From SIG440 sp045579055 (GTDB lineage Bacteria > Bacillota > Clostridia > Monoglobales > Monoglobaceae), in assembly GCA_045579055.1 (NCBI GenBank), contig JAZNLK010000136.1, positions 21,122 through 85,121 of the forward strand: a DNA stretch of 64,000 nucleotides, in the 5' to 3' direction. The position numbers and the translations under genes are program-made. The notes beneath the pieces were generated by a model that did not search any database, was not told the DNA's origin, and saw nothing but the letters and a program-made list of their open reading frames with translations. Positions 8,907-16,929 of this stretch are shown piece after piece; within the stretch, counting starts at the first letter, position 1, and the number at the start of each line of letters is the position of its first letter.

Positions 8907-10229
8907 TTATTTGTCGTTTTCGTCGAATTTATCGCCACATTCGGGACAGAACTTGGGCGGATTCTGAGCATCCTCGGGAACCCAGCCACACTTGTCACAC
9001 TTAAAATTGATAGCATCGGCAGGCTTCGGCTTTCCGCAGTCCTGACAGAATTTACCCTGATTCACAGCACCGCAGGAACAAGTCCAGCCCTTTGCCGCAG
9101 GCTTTGGTGCTCCGCAATTCTGACAGAACTTACCATTATTTTCGGTTCCACATTCACACGTCCAGCCCCCGGAAGCCTGACCGACTCCGCCTACCTGCTG
9201 ATTTACCATCGTGTCCTGAGTATTATTTGCCCCCTGCATAAAGCCCGACATATTGCCCATCATATTTCCTGCCATTCCCATGCCCATAAAGCCCATTGCC
9301 GCACCTGCTTCGTTGGCTGCTGCGGTATTCATTGCCTGAGCTGTTGCTCCTGCCATATGTCCACGGAGCATATTTGCATCTCTGCCCATTGCCGCAGACC
9401 TCTGATACTCGGTTATTCTCGCCTCATCTTCGGGTGTTGCGTTTACCGCCGATACCCCGAATTCAACAATCTCGATTCCCCTTCTGTCTCTCCACTTGGA
9501 AGAAAGAAGCTCGTTCAGTTCCTCCGCAAGCTGCATTGTGTATGCAGGAATTGCCGCATAATAGATGTTGTTCTGTGAAATCTTGAACATTGCAGGATTA
9601 AGTGCCGTAAGCAACTCCGACTTCAACTGGCTGTCAATCTCATCTCGGGTAAAGTCGTTTTCCACATTGGCACAAACATTGGTATAAAACAGCAAGGGGT
9701 TTGTGATTTTGTAGGAATACTCACCGTGACAACGGATTTTTATATCAAGAGGGAACCCAATTGCCTGATCCATAATTCTAAAAGGAATAGGTGACGGTGT
9801 TCCGTACTTGTTACCCATTATCTCCTTGGTATTGAAGAAGTAAATTCTCTGATCCTTTGCAGGCTCTCCACCAAAAGAGAAGCGCTTTCCTATTTCAGAA
9901 AATGTCTTCTTTATGTTTTCACCCAAAGAACCGTAAAAAATACTGGGCTCCGTTCCCGTATCATAAACAAACTCACCGGGTTCGGCACAGATTTCAACAA
10001 CCTTGCCCGATTCCACAATAATCATACACTGACCGTCGTTCACATTGATAATTGAACCGTTTGAAATAATATTGTCGGTTCCCTTCTTGTTTGAAGAACG
10101 GTCGCCTGCACGTTTTTCACCCTTGACAACAAGGGTGTCTGCATCCATACTCTCGCAGTAAAAATAATCACGCCATGAGTCAGCAAGAACGCCGCCCAAT
10201 GCACCGAATCCGGCTTTAAGTAATCCCAT
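8907..10229 (-). CDS. SPFH/Band-7 domain protein with three C-terminal zinc ribbons
   Basis: 440 aa. Residues about 60-290 resemble the SPFH (stomatin/prohibitin/flotillin/HflK) domain of the 'virion core protein' type seen in Firmicutes. After a Gly/Ala/Met-rich linker (about 290-345) come three zinc-ribbon modules: CECG...CQNCG, CSCG...CQDCG and CDKCG...CPECG. There is no transmembrane helix at the N-terminus, so it probably associates with membranes or assembles as a cytoplasmic oligomer. Function is not established; relatives are linked to membrane stress. Start codon ATG follows AGAGGAGA. It lies between the MBL hydrolase and the epimerase genes with no obvious functional tie to either. 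Confidence 0.85.
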   Translation of the reverse strand: MGLLKAGFGALGGVLADSWRDYFYCESMDADTLVVKGEKRAGDRSSNKKGTDNIISNGSIINVNDGQCMIIVESGKVVEICAEPGEFVYDTGTEPSIFYGSLGENIKKTFSEIGKRFSFGGEPAKDQRIYFFNTKEIMGNKYGTPSPIPFRIMDQAIGFPLDIKIRCHGEYSYKITNPLLFYTNVCANVENDFTRDEIDSQLKSELLTALNPAMFKISQNNIYYAAIPAYTMQLAEELNELLSSKWRDRRGIEIVEFGVSAVNATPEDEARITEYQRSAAMGRDANMLRGHMAGATAQAMNTAAANEAGAAMGFMGMGMAGNMMGNMSGFMQGANNTQDTMVNQQVGGVGQASGGWTCECGTENNGKFCQNCGAPKPAAKGWTCSCGAVNQGKFCQDCGKPKPADAINFKCDKCGWVPEDAQNPPKFCPECGDKFDENDK

Positions 10230-10444
10230 AACAATTCTCCTCTACACTATTATTTTTATCGTCGGGCTTGTAGCAAAATGATTTTTTCGGGCCGTCATAA
10301 AGGCTGTCCCCTACATATATTTTATAAATACAATTTGTATGGTTCGGCAATTTTCGACGAACCGTTCTTTTGCCACCACCCCTCAAAATTCTTCCTATGT
10401 ATATAATTCGATATTTTTCCTGAAATACCTTTTTCTTGCACCCA

Positions 10445-11221
10445 TTATATCTCAACAATCATCCCGTCATATGCAATGCACGCACTGCGTGAATAGCCTT
10501 TCACAAGGCTTTCCGCGGCTTCACGGTCATTGATTATTTCACGGCCGTGGTGGTTGAAAATAACTTTTTCAATCTTCTTCGATTCTGCATATTCCAGAAT
10601 CTCCGCCACCTTTTGGTGTCCGCTTTCGATTATCAGACAGTCACAACCTGCGGCAATAAGCGGGTCAAGCTCGCAAAGTTTTCTGATATCCCCGGAATAA
10701 ACCACTTTTTTGCCGCTCACTCCAATTGCAAATGAGAACGACTGCCACTGAGCATTTTCTTCGTCAAGGATATGTGCGTTGTGAACCGCCGAAACCCTTA
10801 TATCCTGATTTTCAAAAACCAAGCCGTCAGAAATCAGACTGTCTCTTATGTCAAGAATATCAAAGAAGCCCTGTCCCGACGCAACGGTAATAAGCCCCTT
10901 CATATGCCTCCACAAATCCTCGTGGGGCAAAAAAAGATTCACGTGTCCGTCAATGGGTTCCCCTGACTTCCGCCACATCTGCTGACGGATAAGCTGAATC
11001 AGGTTAAAAAGTCCGCCAATATGGTCTTCGTGAGGATGTGAAATAAAAATGCTGTTTATCTTCAGCATATCCACACCTGCAAGAAAGGCGTTCCGTGAGC
11101 AATTCTCGCCTGCATCGAACCAGTATATGCGTCCACCTTCTTCAACGGTAAACGCCGTATGATGCATATTTTCAAAAGGTTCTGTTCCTGAACAAGTCCC
11201 CAAAAATCTTATTTTTGCCAT
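10445..11221 (-). CDS. MBL-fold metallohydrolase (RNase Z-like)
   Basis: 258 aa. The metallo-beta-lactamase motif HPHEDH occupies residues 62-67, giving the metal ligands H62, H64, D66 and H67. Further ligand-type positions appear in VHNAHI, YSGDIR and NHHGREI. The start MAKIRFLGTCSG and the overall length resemble the RNase Z/arylsulfatase branch of the superfamily. The substrate cannot be assigned; RNA, phosphodiester or small-molecule lactone are all possible. It is cytoplasmic. A consensus sigma-A promoter sits 67 bp upstream, and the RBS is AAAGGACGG. Most likely monocistronic. Confidence 0.85.
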   Translation of the reverse strand: MAKIRFLGTCSGTEPFENMHHTAFTVEEGGRIYWFDAGENCSRNAFLAGVDMLKINSIFISHPHEDHIGGLFNLIQLIRQQMWRKSGEPIDGHVNLFLPHEDLWRHMKGLITVASGQGFFDILDIRDSLISDGLVFENQDIRVSAVHNAHILDEENAQWQSFSFAIGVSGKKVVYSGDIRKLCELDPLIAAGCDCLIIESGHQKVAEILEYAESKKIEKVIFNHHGREIINDREAAESLVKGYSRSACIAYDGMIVEI

Positions 11222-11287
11222 ACTGAAACCGTCCTTTCAGCCTAAAATATAATGCACCGAACAGTTCAAAAACCATCCGATGCATTT

Positions 11288-11316
11288 ATTATATAATATA
11301 TGCCGCCTTATGTCAA
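11288..11316 (-). promoter_or_regulatory. Consensus sigma-A promoter of the MBL hydrolase gene
   Basis: TTGACA (11311-11316), a 17-bp spacer and TATAAT (11288-11293) on the minus strand match the full consensus. An imperfect 11-bp inverted repeat (11251-11261 with 11276-11286) lies in the early leader. Confidence 0.85.
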
Positions 11317-11415
11317 ACACAAATTCCGTCTCAACACCTCATGGAAGAACCAAAACCCACAAATCCTTTTCCGTTATACCGTGACAATTTATTCTTTCAA
11401 CAGCCCCACGGATTT

Positions 11416-12357
11416 TCAGGACAAGGAGAGGTCGAAAAGCTTTTCAAGATTTCTTTTTGAATAAAAAGCCGCCACATTTCTTTCAGGATAGTGCCCGTCA
11501 TCCATCCTGATTTCAAAACCGTTGGTGAGGTAAACCACAGGGCGTCTTCCGAACTGCTTTTCAAGTATATCCGCATAAAGTTTTGCCCACTGTCTGCCAA
11601 CAGCAAAATCCTTGCAAGTATGCCTTGCCTCAATCACCGCAAGAGGGCTGTGTGCATCGTCATAAAGCACATAATCTGCAAAACCTGACGTTCCCGGAAG
11701 AGGAACATCCTTTATCCAGTTTTCACCTTTTGTCCAGCCTGCTTCCTGAAGCATTGTATCTATGTAAATCCTTCTTGTATCAAATTCCGAAAGCTCAAGA
11801 GGCTTTGGAACGTAGGTCTGCTGATGCTCGGCACGGCGTGCGGTAAGTTCTTCCTTCAGTTCCTTGTTTTCAGCCATCAGGCTCTCTACATCAACCGTCT
11901 TTTCGGTGACAAATGCCAAAGCTTCTTCGGTTGTCAATTCCAGAAGCTTTTTGTCAAAATCCTTTTGGACATAGTTCTTTCCATAACAATATGCCACATA
12001 ATCCAGAAAATAGAAGAGATTCTCAACACAGTGCTCCGCCTGCTCCATAGAGATTTCATTTCCGCCGTGAGCCGCAATGTTACCCGTCTTTCGGATAAAA
12101 TCCATACGTCTGTATATGTCCTCACCCACAACATCACGAAATTTCTCTTCGCTCATCATCGCCATAAGAGTATTGTCATAGGGCATTTCCAAATCCTTGT
12201 CGACCGAATACATCCACTTCACAGCAAACTCCATAGCTCTGCGGCAATTCAGCACAGCCGCCGAAATGTCAATATGCAAAAGCTGTTCGCTGGATGCAGC
12301 CACATCACAGAATGTGGCAAATTGCGGCTCTGACTTCAGAAAATCAAAGTTTGTCAC
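11416..12357 (-). CDS. Stand-alone HsdR-type N-terminal protein (DUF4145 plus nuclease-like domain, no helicase)
   Basis: 313 aa that match only the N-terminal third of type I restriction R-subunit-like proteins. Residues about 1-130 are DUF4145-like (NFDFLKSEPQF at the start, later GNIAAHGG). A short coiled coil spans about 160-180. Residues about 195-313 are HsdR-N-like with the nuclease core D228 (GFADYVLYDD) and E243-A-R245 (IEAR). The expected E-x-K lysine is therefore Arg. The protein stops at the point where the helicase domain would begin. I find no helicase remnant in the 194 bp downstream and no hsdS or hsdM nearby. A GTG start at 12357 is preferred over the ATG at 12432 because homologues begin at this position and TAGGTGATAAG precedes it. 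Confidence 0.65.
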   Translation of the reverse strand: MTNFDFLKSEPQFATFCDVAASSEQLLHIDISAAVLNCRRAMEFAVKWMYSVDKDLEMPYDNTLMAMMSEEKFRDVVGEDIYRRMDFIRKTGNIAAHGGNEISMEQAEHCVENLFYFLDYVAYCYGKNYVQKDFDKKLLELTTEEALAFVTEKTVDVESLMAENKELKEELTARRAEHQQTYVPKPLELSEFDTRRIYIDTMLQEAGWTKGENWIKDVPLPGTSGFADYVLYDDAHSPLAVIEARHTCKDFAVGRQWAKLYADILEKQFGRRPVVYLTNGFEIRMDDGHYPERNVAAFYSKRNLEKLFDLSLS

Positions 12358-12390
12358 CTTATCACCTACCCCAAAATATCTTTGCGATAT

Positions 12391-12515
12391 GATATAAATT
12401 CCTTTATCTCGTCCCGAAGGGACATATCGCATTACGAAGTAATATATCGCACCGCAAGGTATATCGCAAATTCCGCAAGGAATTTATATCGCTGATTTCA
12501 TCTTCGATGAAATCA
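12391..12515. repeat. Cloverleaf-like intergenic element built of tandem hairpins
   Basis: Five small palindromes are separated four times by exactly ATATCGC: 12411-12423 (GTCCC/GGGAC), 12431-12443 (ATTAC/GTAAT), 12451-12460 (ACC/GGT), 12468-12485 (AAATTCC/GGAATTT) and 12493-12515 (a 10-bp stem). In addition 12391-12402 is the exact reverse complement of 12479-12490. A 12-bp closing stem could therefore enclose the first three hairpins as a cloverleaf. It starts about 35 bp upstream of the HsdR-like gene. It is not a tRNA. It looks like a dispersed non-coding repeat or a structured leader. Confidence 0.7.
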
Positions 12516-12594
12516 TTATACCACACCACACCCAAATTTTCAATAAAATATATACATATAGTTTTTCCTGTTATATTCAGTTTTTTATGTTGTT

Positions 12595-12623
12595 TCCTAC
12601 TGAAAAAGTTGACATATCCTACA
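12595..12623. promoter_or_regulatory. Tandem AraC-type operator, site 1 (operon D)
   Basis: Half-sites TCCTACT (12595-12601) and TCCTACA (12617-12623) lie 22 bp apart with TTGACATA between them. The 28 bp from 12593 to 12620 are identical to 44369-44396. It ends 16 bp upstream of the -35 box of the FG-GAP/GH130 operon, an activator-like position. In orientation it is reversed relative to the gene compared with sites 2-4. Confidence 0.65.
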
Positions 12624-12639
12624 ATCTGCACCATTTCTA

Positions 12640-12668
12640 TTGACAAACAAAAAGCCCTTTGATACAAT
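12640..12668 (+). promoter_or_regulatory. Sigma-A promoter of the FG-GAP/GH130 operon
   Basis: TTGACA (12640-12645), a 17-bp spacer and TACAAT (12663-12668) lie about 55 bp upstream of the first start codon. Operator site 1 lies immediately upstream. Confidence 0.8.
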
Positions 12669-12723
12669 AATTTTGTTCAAGGATAAATAGGCTAAAAACC
12701 TTGACAGAATGGAGTTTTTTACT

Positions 12724-15519
12724 ATGAAATGGACAAAAAAAGGCTTTGAAGAATTCCAAAAAGGCACATTGGGGAACGGTGGACAAAACATCTTTATCTC
12801 CGCCAAAGGTGTCCTTCAGAGAATCTTTAATTTTGACATAAACAGCGATGGTTTCCCTGATATTCCCATAACCAACAGTCACAGTATGAACGAAAGAACC
12901 AAAATCCATATTTATGACAGTCTGAGTCAGGAAGAACCGCTGGAATTACCTTCAAACGGCTCCTATGATGCAATATTTGCCGACCTGACCGGTGACGGAA
13001 CCGAGGATTTGGTTGTTGCCTGCCAGCATAACGGCGTCAACAGCGACGTGTCGGCTGTTATATATTTCGGAAGTGAAATAGGTCTTTCCGAAAAATACAA
13101 GCTTGAGCTTCGTGTTCCCAATTCCCTTGGTGTTGCTGCCGGGGATTTCTCCGGTTGCGGAAAGAAGTCCTTGGTGTTCATCAGCAACGACAAGCTTCGT
13201 CTGTTCAATCAATGCGGCTACGGAATTGAAGCCTCAGGCTTTGAAGAGCTTGATATCAACGCCATTTCCCTTGCCGCAGGAGATTTGGACGGTGACGGTT
13301 ATGACGATTTGTATGTTGTATACAAGGAAACAGGCTGCACAGCCGTATACTGGGGCGGTGAAGACGGAATAAACCCCCAGCGTAAAACGGATTTCGGCGT
13401 ACAGACCATTTTCGGCGATGAACGTGCAAGTGCCACAACGGCAGGAAGAAAGTTCTTCCGTTGGCTTCCTTGGAAAAACAGCATTGTCTTTGCAAAGGGC
13501 AAGAAAATGACCTTCAGACCCGAAGGGGATTATGCAGTTTTCGAAAGCTTCGGCAAAGACAGACAGCCAAAAGAAGAAATCAGAATTTTATGCGAATATG
13601 AACATACCGAATCGGGTGATTGCCGTTATGAAGCCACATTCTCACGCAAAGGGGCTATGCACGCCGTTTCGGGAGATTTAAAAAACTGCGGTGACAGCGA
13701 CATTGTAATTTCCGTCGCAAGCGACTTTGATACCATCGATAATTCAATCGTACTTTGGGAAAGCGAAGACTATTCCGAAGATGCGGCAACAAAGATTCCC
13801 ATTCGTGCGGCAAGAATTTTGTCGGTTGGTTCAATGGAAGACGGTGGCAAAAACTATCTTTTTGTTGCTCAGTCAAGTGAGCTTCACAGATTAACCATAA
13901 AAACATCTGTTTTCTCTTTCAACGAAACAGGTGAATACAAGGAAGAACGTCAACTGACAGCCAACGAACCCGTAAAGGTTATGTCCGGAAGAACATATAC
14001 CGATGGCAGATATCAGCTTGCGGTTGTAAACTTTGAGGGTGAAAGTCTTCTTGGCTTTGAAAATGTTTATGTTTTCCTTGGGGGCGAAGACGGCTATTTG
14101 CCCGAAAGACGCCTTGAATTCCCCGGCTGTGCGGCGGTTGACACAATCCCCTGTGATTTTAACGATGACGGCATCCCCGATGTTCTCATTATAAACTGTG
14201 CAGAGAACGCACCCCATATGACTCCCGGCTCAGTTATCTACTGGAACAGTCCCAAGGGCTTTGACGTTGAAAACCGAAAGAACCACTTTTATTCCGAAAC
14301 CTCCCACGGAGTTGCAGTTGGCGACTTCAGAAAGTGCGGATATCTGGATTTGGTTATGGGCGGCTTTTCTTGCCGTGAAATAAAGATCTTTGAAGGCGGA
14401 CCCAACGGCTATGATTTCGACAACCCGAAAATCCTGGTTCTTGGTCCCGACCCTGAAGAATATCTGAAAGAATTTATGGGAAAGCCCCGAATTGAAAAGG
14501 ACTTAGAAATGGATCCCGACATTCGCCGGGAATTCGGTCAGGTTCGCTGGATGTTTGCGGCAGATTTCAACGGGGACGGCTGGCTCGATATTTTCGTTTC
14601 GGAAATCTGTGGAAAACGGTCATTCATATTCTGGGGTGGTCCTGAAGGCTTCAGCCGTGATAATTATCAGATTATTGCAACAGACGGCATTGCATCAGCC
14701 AATGCCGCCGACCTCAACGGCAATGGTTATCTTGATTTAGTTCTGGCTTGTCACCAATCCGTCACCTATTCCCATCCTCAGGAACTGGGCAAGTTTGAAA
14801 TATACTGGGGCGGCAAAGACGGCTATAAGGAAAACCGCAAGACACAGCTTTCGACACCTTGTTGCAATGCTTTAACAATTCAGGATTTCAACGGGGACGG
14901 ACGCCTTGACATATACGGCACAGCATACTCCAACGGAAGATGCCGCGACATCGACTCCTACCTCTACTTCCAGTCAGAGGACGGAATCTTCCATTCGGAA
15001 AACTATCAGAACATCTTCAATCATTCAGGCTGCGGATGCATGGCAGGAGACTTCAACGGTGACGGATATATGGATTTGGCTGTTGCATCCCACAAGGCAT
15101 ACGGCAACCACACCAACACATCATACATATTCTGGGGCGACAAGGATGGCATAAACGAAACACGCTACACCGAGCTTCCCTGCATCGGGCCTCACGGAAT
15201 GTGCTCGGTTGACATCGGAAACATTATGGACAGAGGCGATTCCGAGTATTATTATTCCGAAGCCTATAAGTCAGAAAGCAAAGCTACAAAAGTCTGCTGG
15301 ACAGCGGAAAACGGCAAGAAAACCTGGGTAAAAATTCAGTTCAGATGTGCGGATTCCATTGAAGCACTTGAAACTGCAAAGTGGTCTGAATCCTTTGATA
15401 ACAATGCCGACATTTCCGCCCTGAATCTCCACGGCTACATCCAGTACAAGCTGGAGCTTGGTGCAACCTGCGGCACAGGCACACCAAGGGTAACAGAAGT
15501 AACGGTTGAGTTTGAGTAA
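12724..15519 (+). CDS. Cytoplasmic FG-GAP/VCBS-repeat beta-propeller protein
   Basis: 931 aa with at least nine calcium-type loops of the FG-GAP/VCBS class (DxNxDGxxD). They begin near residues 38, 86, 187, 478, 534, 614, 663, 721 and 776, for example DFNGDGWLD. Many are followed by a WGGxDG strand motif (YWGGEDG, FWGGPEG, YWGGKDG). The ATG at 12724 has GGAG nine bases upstream, better placed than the ATG at 12709. There is no signal peptide, unusual because most FG-GAP proteins are secreted. It is the first gene of an operon with GH130, HAD and SIS genes, so a role in intracellular oligosaccharide breakdown or binding is inferred. No catalytic residue can be named. The region about 200-470 is less regular and may be an inserted domain. 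Confidence 0.8.
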   Translation: MKWTKKGFEEFQKGTLGNGGQNIFISAKGVLQRIFNFDINSDGFPDIPITNSHSMNERTKIHIYDSLSQEEPLELPSNGSYDAIFADLTGDGTEDLVVACQHNGVNSDVSAVIYFGSEIGLSEKYKLELRVPNSLGVAAGDFSGCGKKSLVFISNDKLRLFNQCGYGIEASGFEELDINAISLAAGDLDGDGYDDLYVVYKETGCTAVYWGGEDGINPQRKTDFGVQTIFGDERASATTAGRKFFRWLPWKNSIVFAKGKKMTFRPEGDYAVFESFGKDRQPKEEIRILCEYEHTESGDCRYEATFSRKGAMHAVSGDLKNCGDSDIVISVASDFDTIDNSIVLWESEDYSEDAATKIPIRAARILSVGSMEDGGKNYLFVAQSSELHRLTIKTSVFSFNETGEYKEERQLTANEPVKVMSGRTYTDGRYQLAVVNFEGESLLGFENVYVFLGGEDGYLPERRLEFPGCAAVDTIPCDFNDDGIPDVLIINCAENAPHMTPGSVIYWNSPKGFDVENRKNHFYSETSHGVAVGDFRKCGYLDLVMGGFSCREIKIFEGGPNGYDFDNPKILVLGPDPEEYLKEFMGKPRIEKDLEMDPDIRREFGQVRWMFAADFNGDGWLDIFVSEICGKRSFIFWGGPEGFSRDNYQIIATDGIASANAADLNGNGYLDLVLACHQSVTYSHPQELGKFEIYWGGKDGYKENRKTQLSTPCCNALTIQDFNGDGRLDIYGTAYSNGRCRDIDSYLYFQSEDGIFHSENYQNIFNHSGCGCMAGDFNGDGYMDLAVASHKAYGNHTNTSYIFWGDKDGINETRYTELPCIGPHGMCSVDIGNIMDRGDSEYYYSEAYKSESKATKVCWTAENGKKTWVKIQFRCADSIEALETAKWSESFDNNADISALNLHGYIQYKLELGATCGTGTPRVTEVTVEFE

Positions 15520-15746
15520 GAAAGCTTATACAAAGCATAGCTTATCGTCAACGCAGGTTGCACCAAAATGAATCAGGGTTCCCACAAAAGCAGAGCTTTT
15601 GCGGGAAGAGGAGCAACCAAGCGAAAAAAGGTTGGCTTGTTTTGCAAGCCGAGCTTAAAAGCGAAAGTTGCGACGAGCGGTTGCGGCACTCCAAGGGTAA
15701 CAGAAGTAACAGTTGAATTTCAATAATAACAAAGGAGCACATAAAA
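15520..15746 (+). repeat. Intergenic insert with duplicated 3' end of the preceding gene
   Basis: Positions 15682-15726 repeat the end of the FG-GAP gene (15469-15519), with two codons fewer and a few silent-type changes. Read in frame it gives CGTPRVTEVTVEFQ and a stop. Between the copies are two small hairpins (the GCTTTTG/CAAAAGC arm near 15574-15600 and GGCTTG/CAAGCC near 15634-15653). This suggests a relic of a tandem paralogue or a repeat insertion into a duplicated end. No gene is seen. Confidence 0.6.
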
Positions 15747-16925
15747 ATGAGTAGAGAATATTTTGAAAACAGAATCAAAGAAGTAACCAAAAACCACCAA
15801 GATGTTATCTCAAGAAAGAACACTCCCAAATTCAGTATCAACGGCGTGTTCAACAGATACAAGTATCCTGCACTTATGCGCGAGGATATTCCCCTTAACT
15901 GGAGATTTGATTATTCATACGAAAGAAATCCCCAATTTCTGGAACGTATTCGCGTGAATGCCATTATGAACGCAGGTGCAATCTATCACGAAGGCAAGTA
16001 TCTTTTGGTTGCACGTGTTGAAGGCAACGACCGAAAATCATATTTTGCCGTGGCTGAAAGTGATAACGGTGTTGACGGATTCAAGTTCCGCGAAAAGCCC
16101 ATCACAATCCCCAAGGTTTCGGAAATTGACACAAATGTGTATGATATGCGTCTCACAAAGCACGAGGACGGCTGGATTTACGGTCTGTTCTGCAGCGAGA
16201 GAAAGGATTTCTCGGTTGACGACACATCTTCTGCCGTTGCAAAATGCGGCATCGTAAGAACCAAGGATTTTGACAGTTGGGAAAGACTTCCCGACCTCGT
16301 TTCTCCCAATCAGCAAAGAAATGTATGCGTTCATCCCGAATTTGTTGACGGCAAATATATGCTCTACACAAGACCGTCAGACGGCTTTATTGATGTGGGA
16401 AGCGGCGGCGGTATCGGCGTTGCATTTGTTGACAGTATGGAAAATGCCGTAATTACCGAAGAAAAGATTATTGATGCAAGAATTTATCATACCGTAAAGG
16501 AAGTCAAAAACGGTGCAGGAGCTCCTCCCATCAAGACAAAAGAAGGCTGGCTTCACGTGGCACACGGTGTAAGAAACCACGCAACAGGTCTCAGATACGT
16601 TCTCTATTGCTTTATGACATCGCTTGACGACCCCACAAAGGTTATTTATCAGCCTGGAGGATACTTCCTTGCCCCCAAGGGTGCAGAGCGTGACGGTGAC
16701 GTTTCAGGCTGCGTATTTTCAAATGGTTTGATTGTTGACCCTGATGACAATATGTTTATTTACTATGCATCGGCAGACACAAGACTTCAGGTTGTCTCAA
16801 CAACGGTTGACAAGATGGTGGATTACTGCAAGAACACCCCCGAAGACGGATACACAACCCACACAAGCGTTGAAAACATCTGCAACCTGATTGATGCAAA
16901 CAAAGACTACTACAAAGAGGACTAG
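15747..16925 (+). CDS. GH130_1 4-O-beta-D-mannosyl-D-glucose phosphorylase
   Basis: 392 aa, the usual length for GH130 subfamily 1. It phosphorolyses beta-1,4-mannosyl-glucose to alpha-mannose-1-phosphate and glucose in the cytoplasm (EC 2.4.1.281 in characterised members). Family blocks are clear: NAIMNAGAIYHEGKYLLVAR, VEGNDRKSYFAVAESDNG, the catalytic-Asp block NVYDMRL (D133), CVHPEFVDGKY, TRPSDGFIDVGSGGGIG and VAHGVRN. No signal peptide. The RBS is AAAGGAG. The HAD gene starts 4 bp after its stop codon. Subfamily placement is strong from conserved blocks; exact acceptor specificity is inferred. Its mannose-1-phosphate product fits the neighbouring sugar-phosphate genes. Confidence 0.92.
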   Translation: MSREYFENRIKEVTKNHQDVISRKNTPKFSINGVFNRYKYPALMREDIPLNWRFDYSYERNPQFLERIRVNAIMNAGAIYHEGKYLLVARVEGNDRKSYFAVAESDNGVDGFKFREKPITIPKVSEIDTNVYDMRLTKHEDGWIYGLFCSERKDFSVDDTSSAVAKCGIVRTKDFDSWERLPDLVSPNQQRNVCVHPEFVDGKYMLYTRPSDGFIDVGSGGGIGVAFVDSMENAVITEEKIIDARIYHTVKEVKNGAGAPPIKTKEGWLHVAHGVRNHATGLRYVLYCFMTSLDDPTKVIYQPGGYFLAPKGAERDGDVSGCVFSNGLIVDPDDNMFIYYASADTRLQVVSTTVDKMVDYCKNTPEDGYTTHTSVENICNLIDANKDYYKED

Positions 16926-16929
16926 AATT

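Noticed and set aside
10216..10458. 80-residue frame between the SPFH and MBL genes
   Set aside because: TTG start with no ribosome binding site, overlaps both neighbours, no recognisable motif. The 10230-10444 gap shows only a weak 6-bp palindrome at about 10340-10362.
11222..11415. Frameshifted helicase remnant after the HsdR-like gene
   Set aside because: Only 194 bp separate it from the next gene, and they hold that gene's promoter and leader; no helicase-like residues in any frame.
12391..12515. tRNA-like cloverleaf
   Set aside because: Arm lengths, lack of the T-arm GTTC sequence and of a CCA-adjacent acceptor rule out a tRNA; kept as a structured repeat.
12609..12631. A plus-strand promoter using the TTGACA inside operator sites 1 and 4
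   Set aside because: No -10-like hexamer lies 16-18 bp downstream in either site. At site 1 a better promoter is at 12640-12668. The TTGACA seems to be part of the operator itself.
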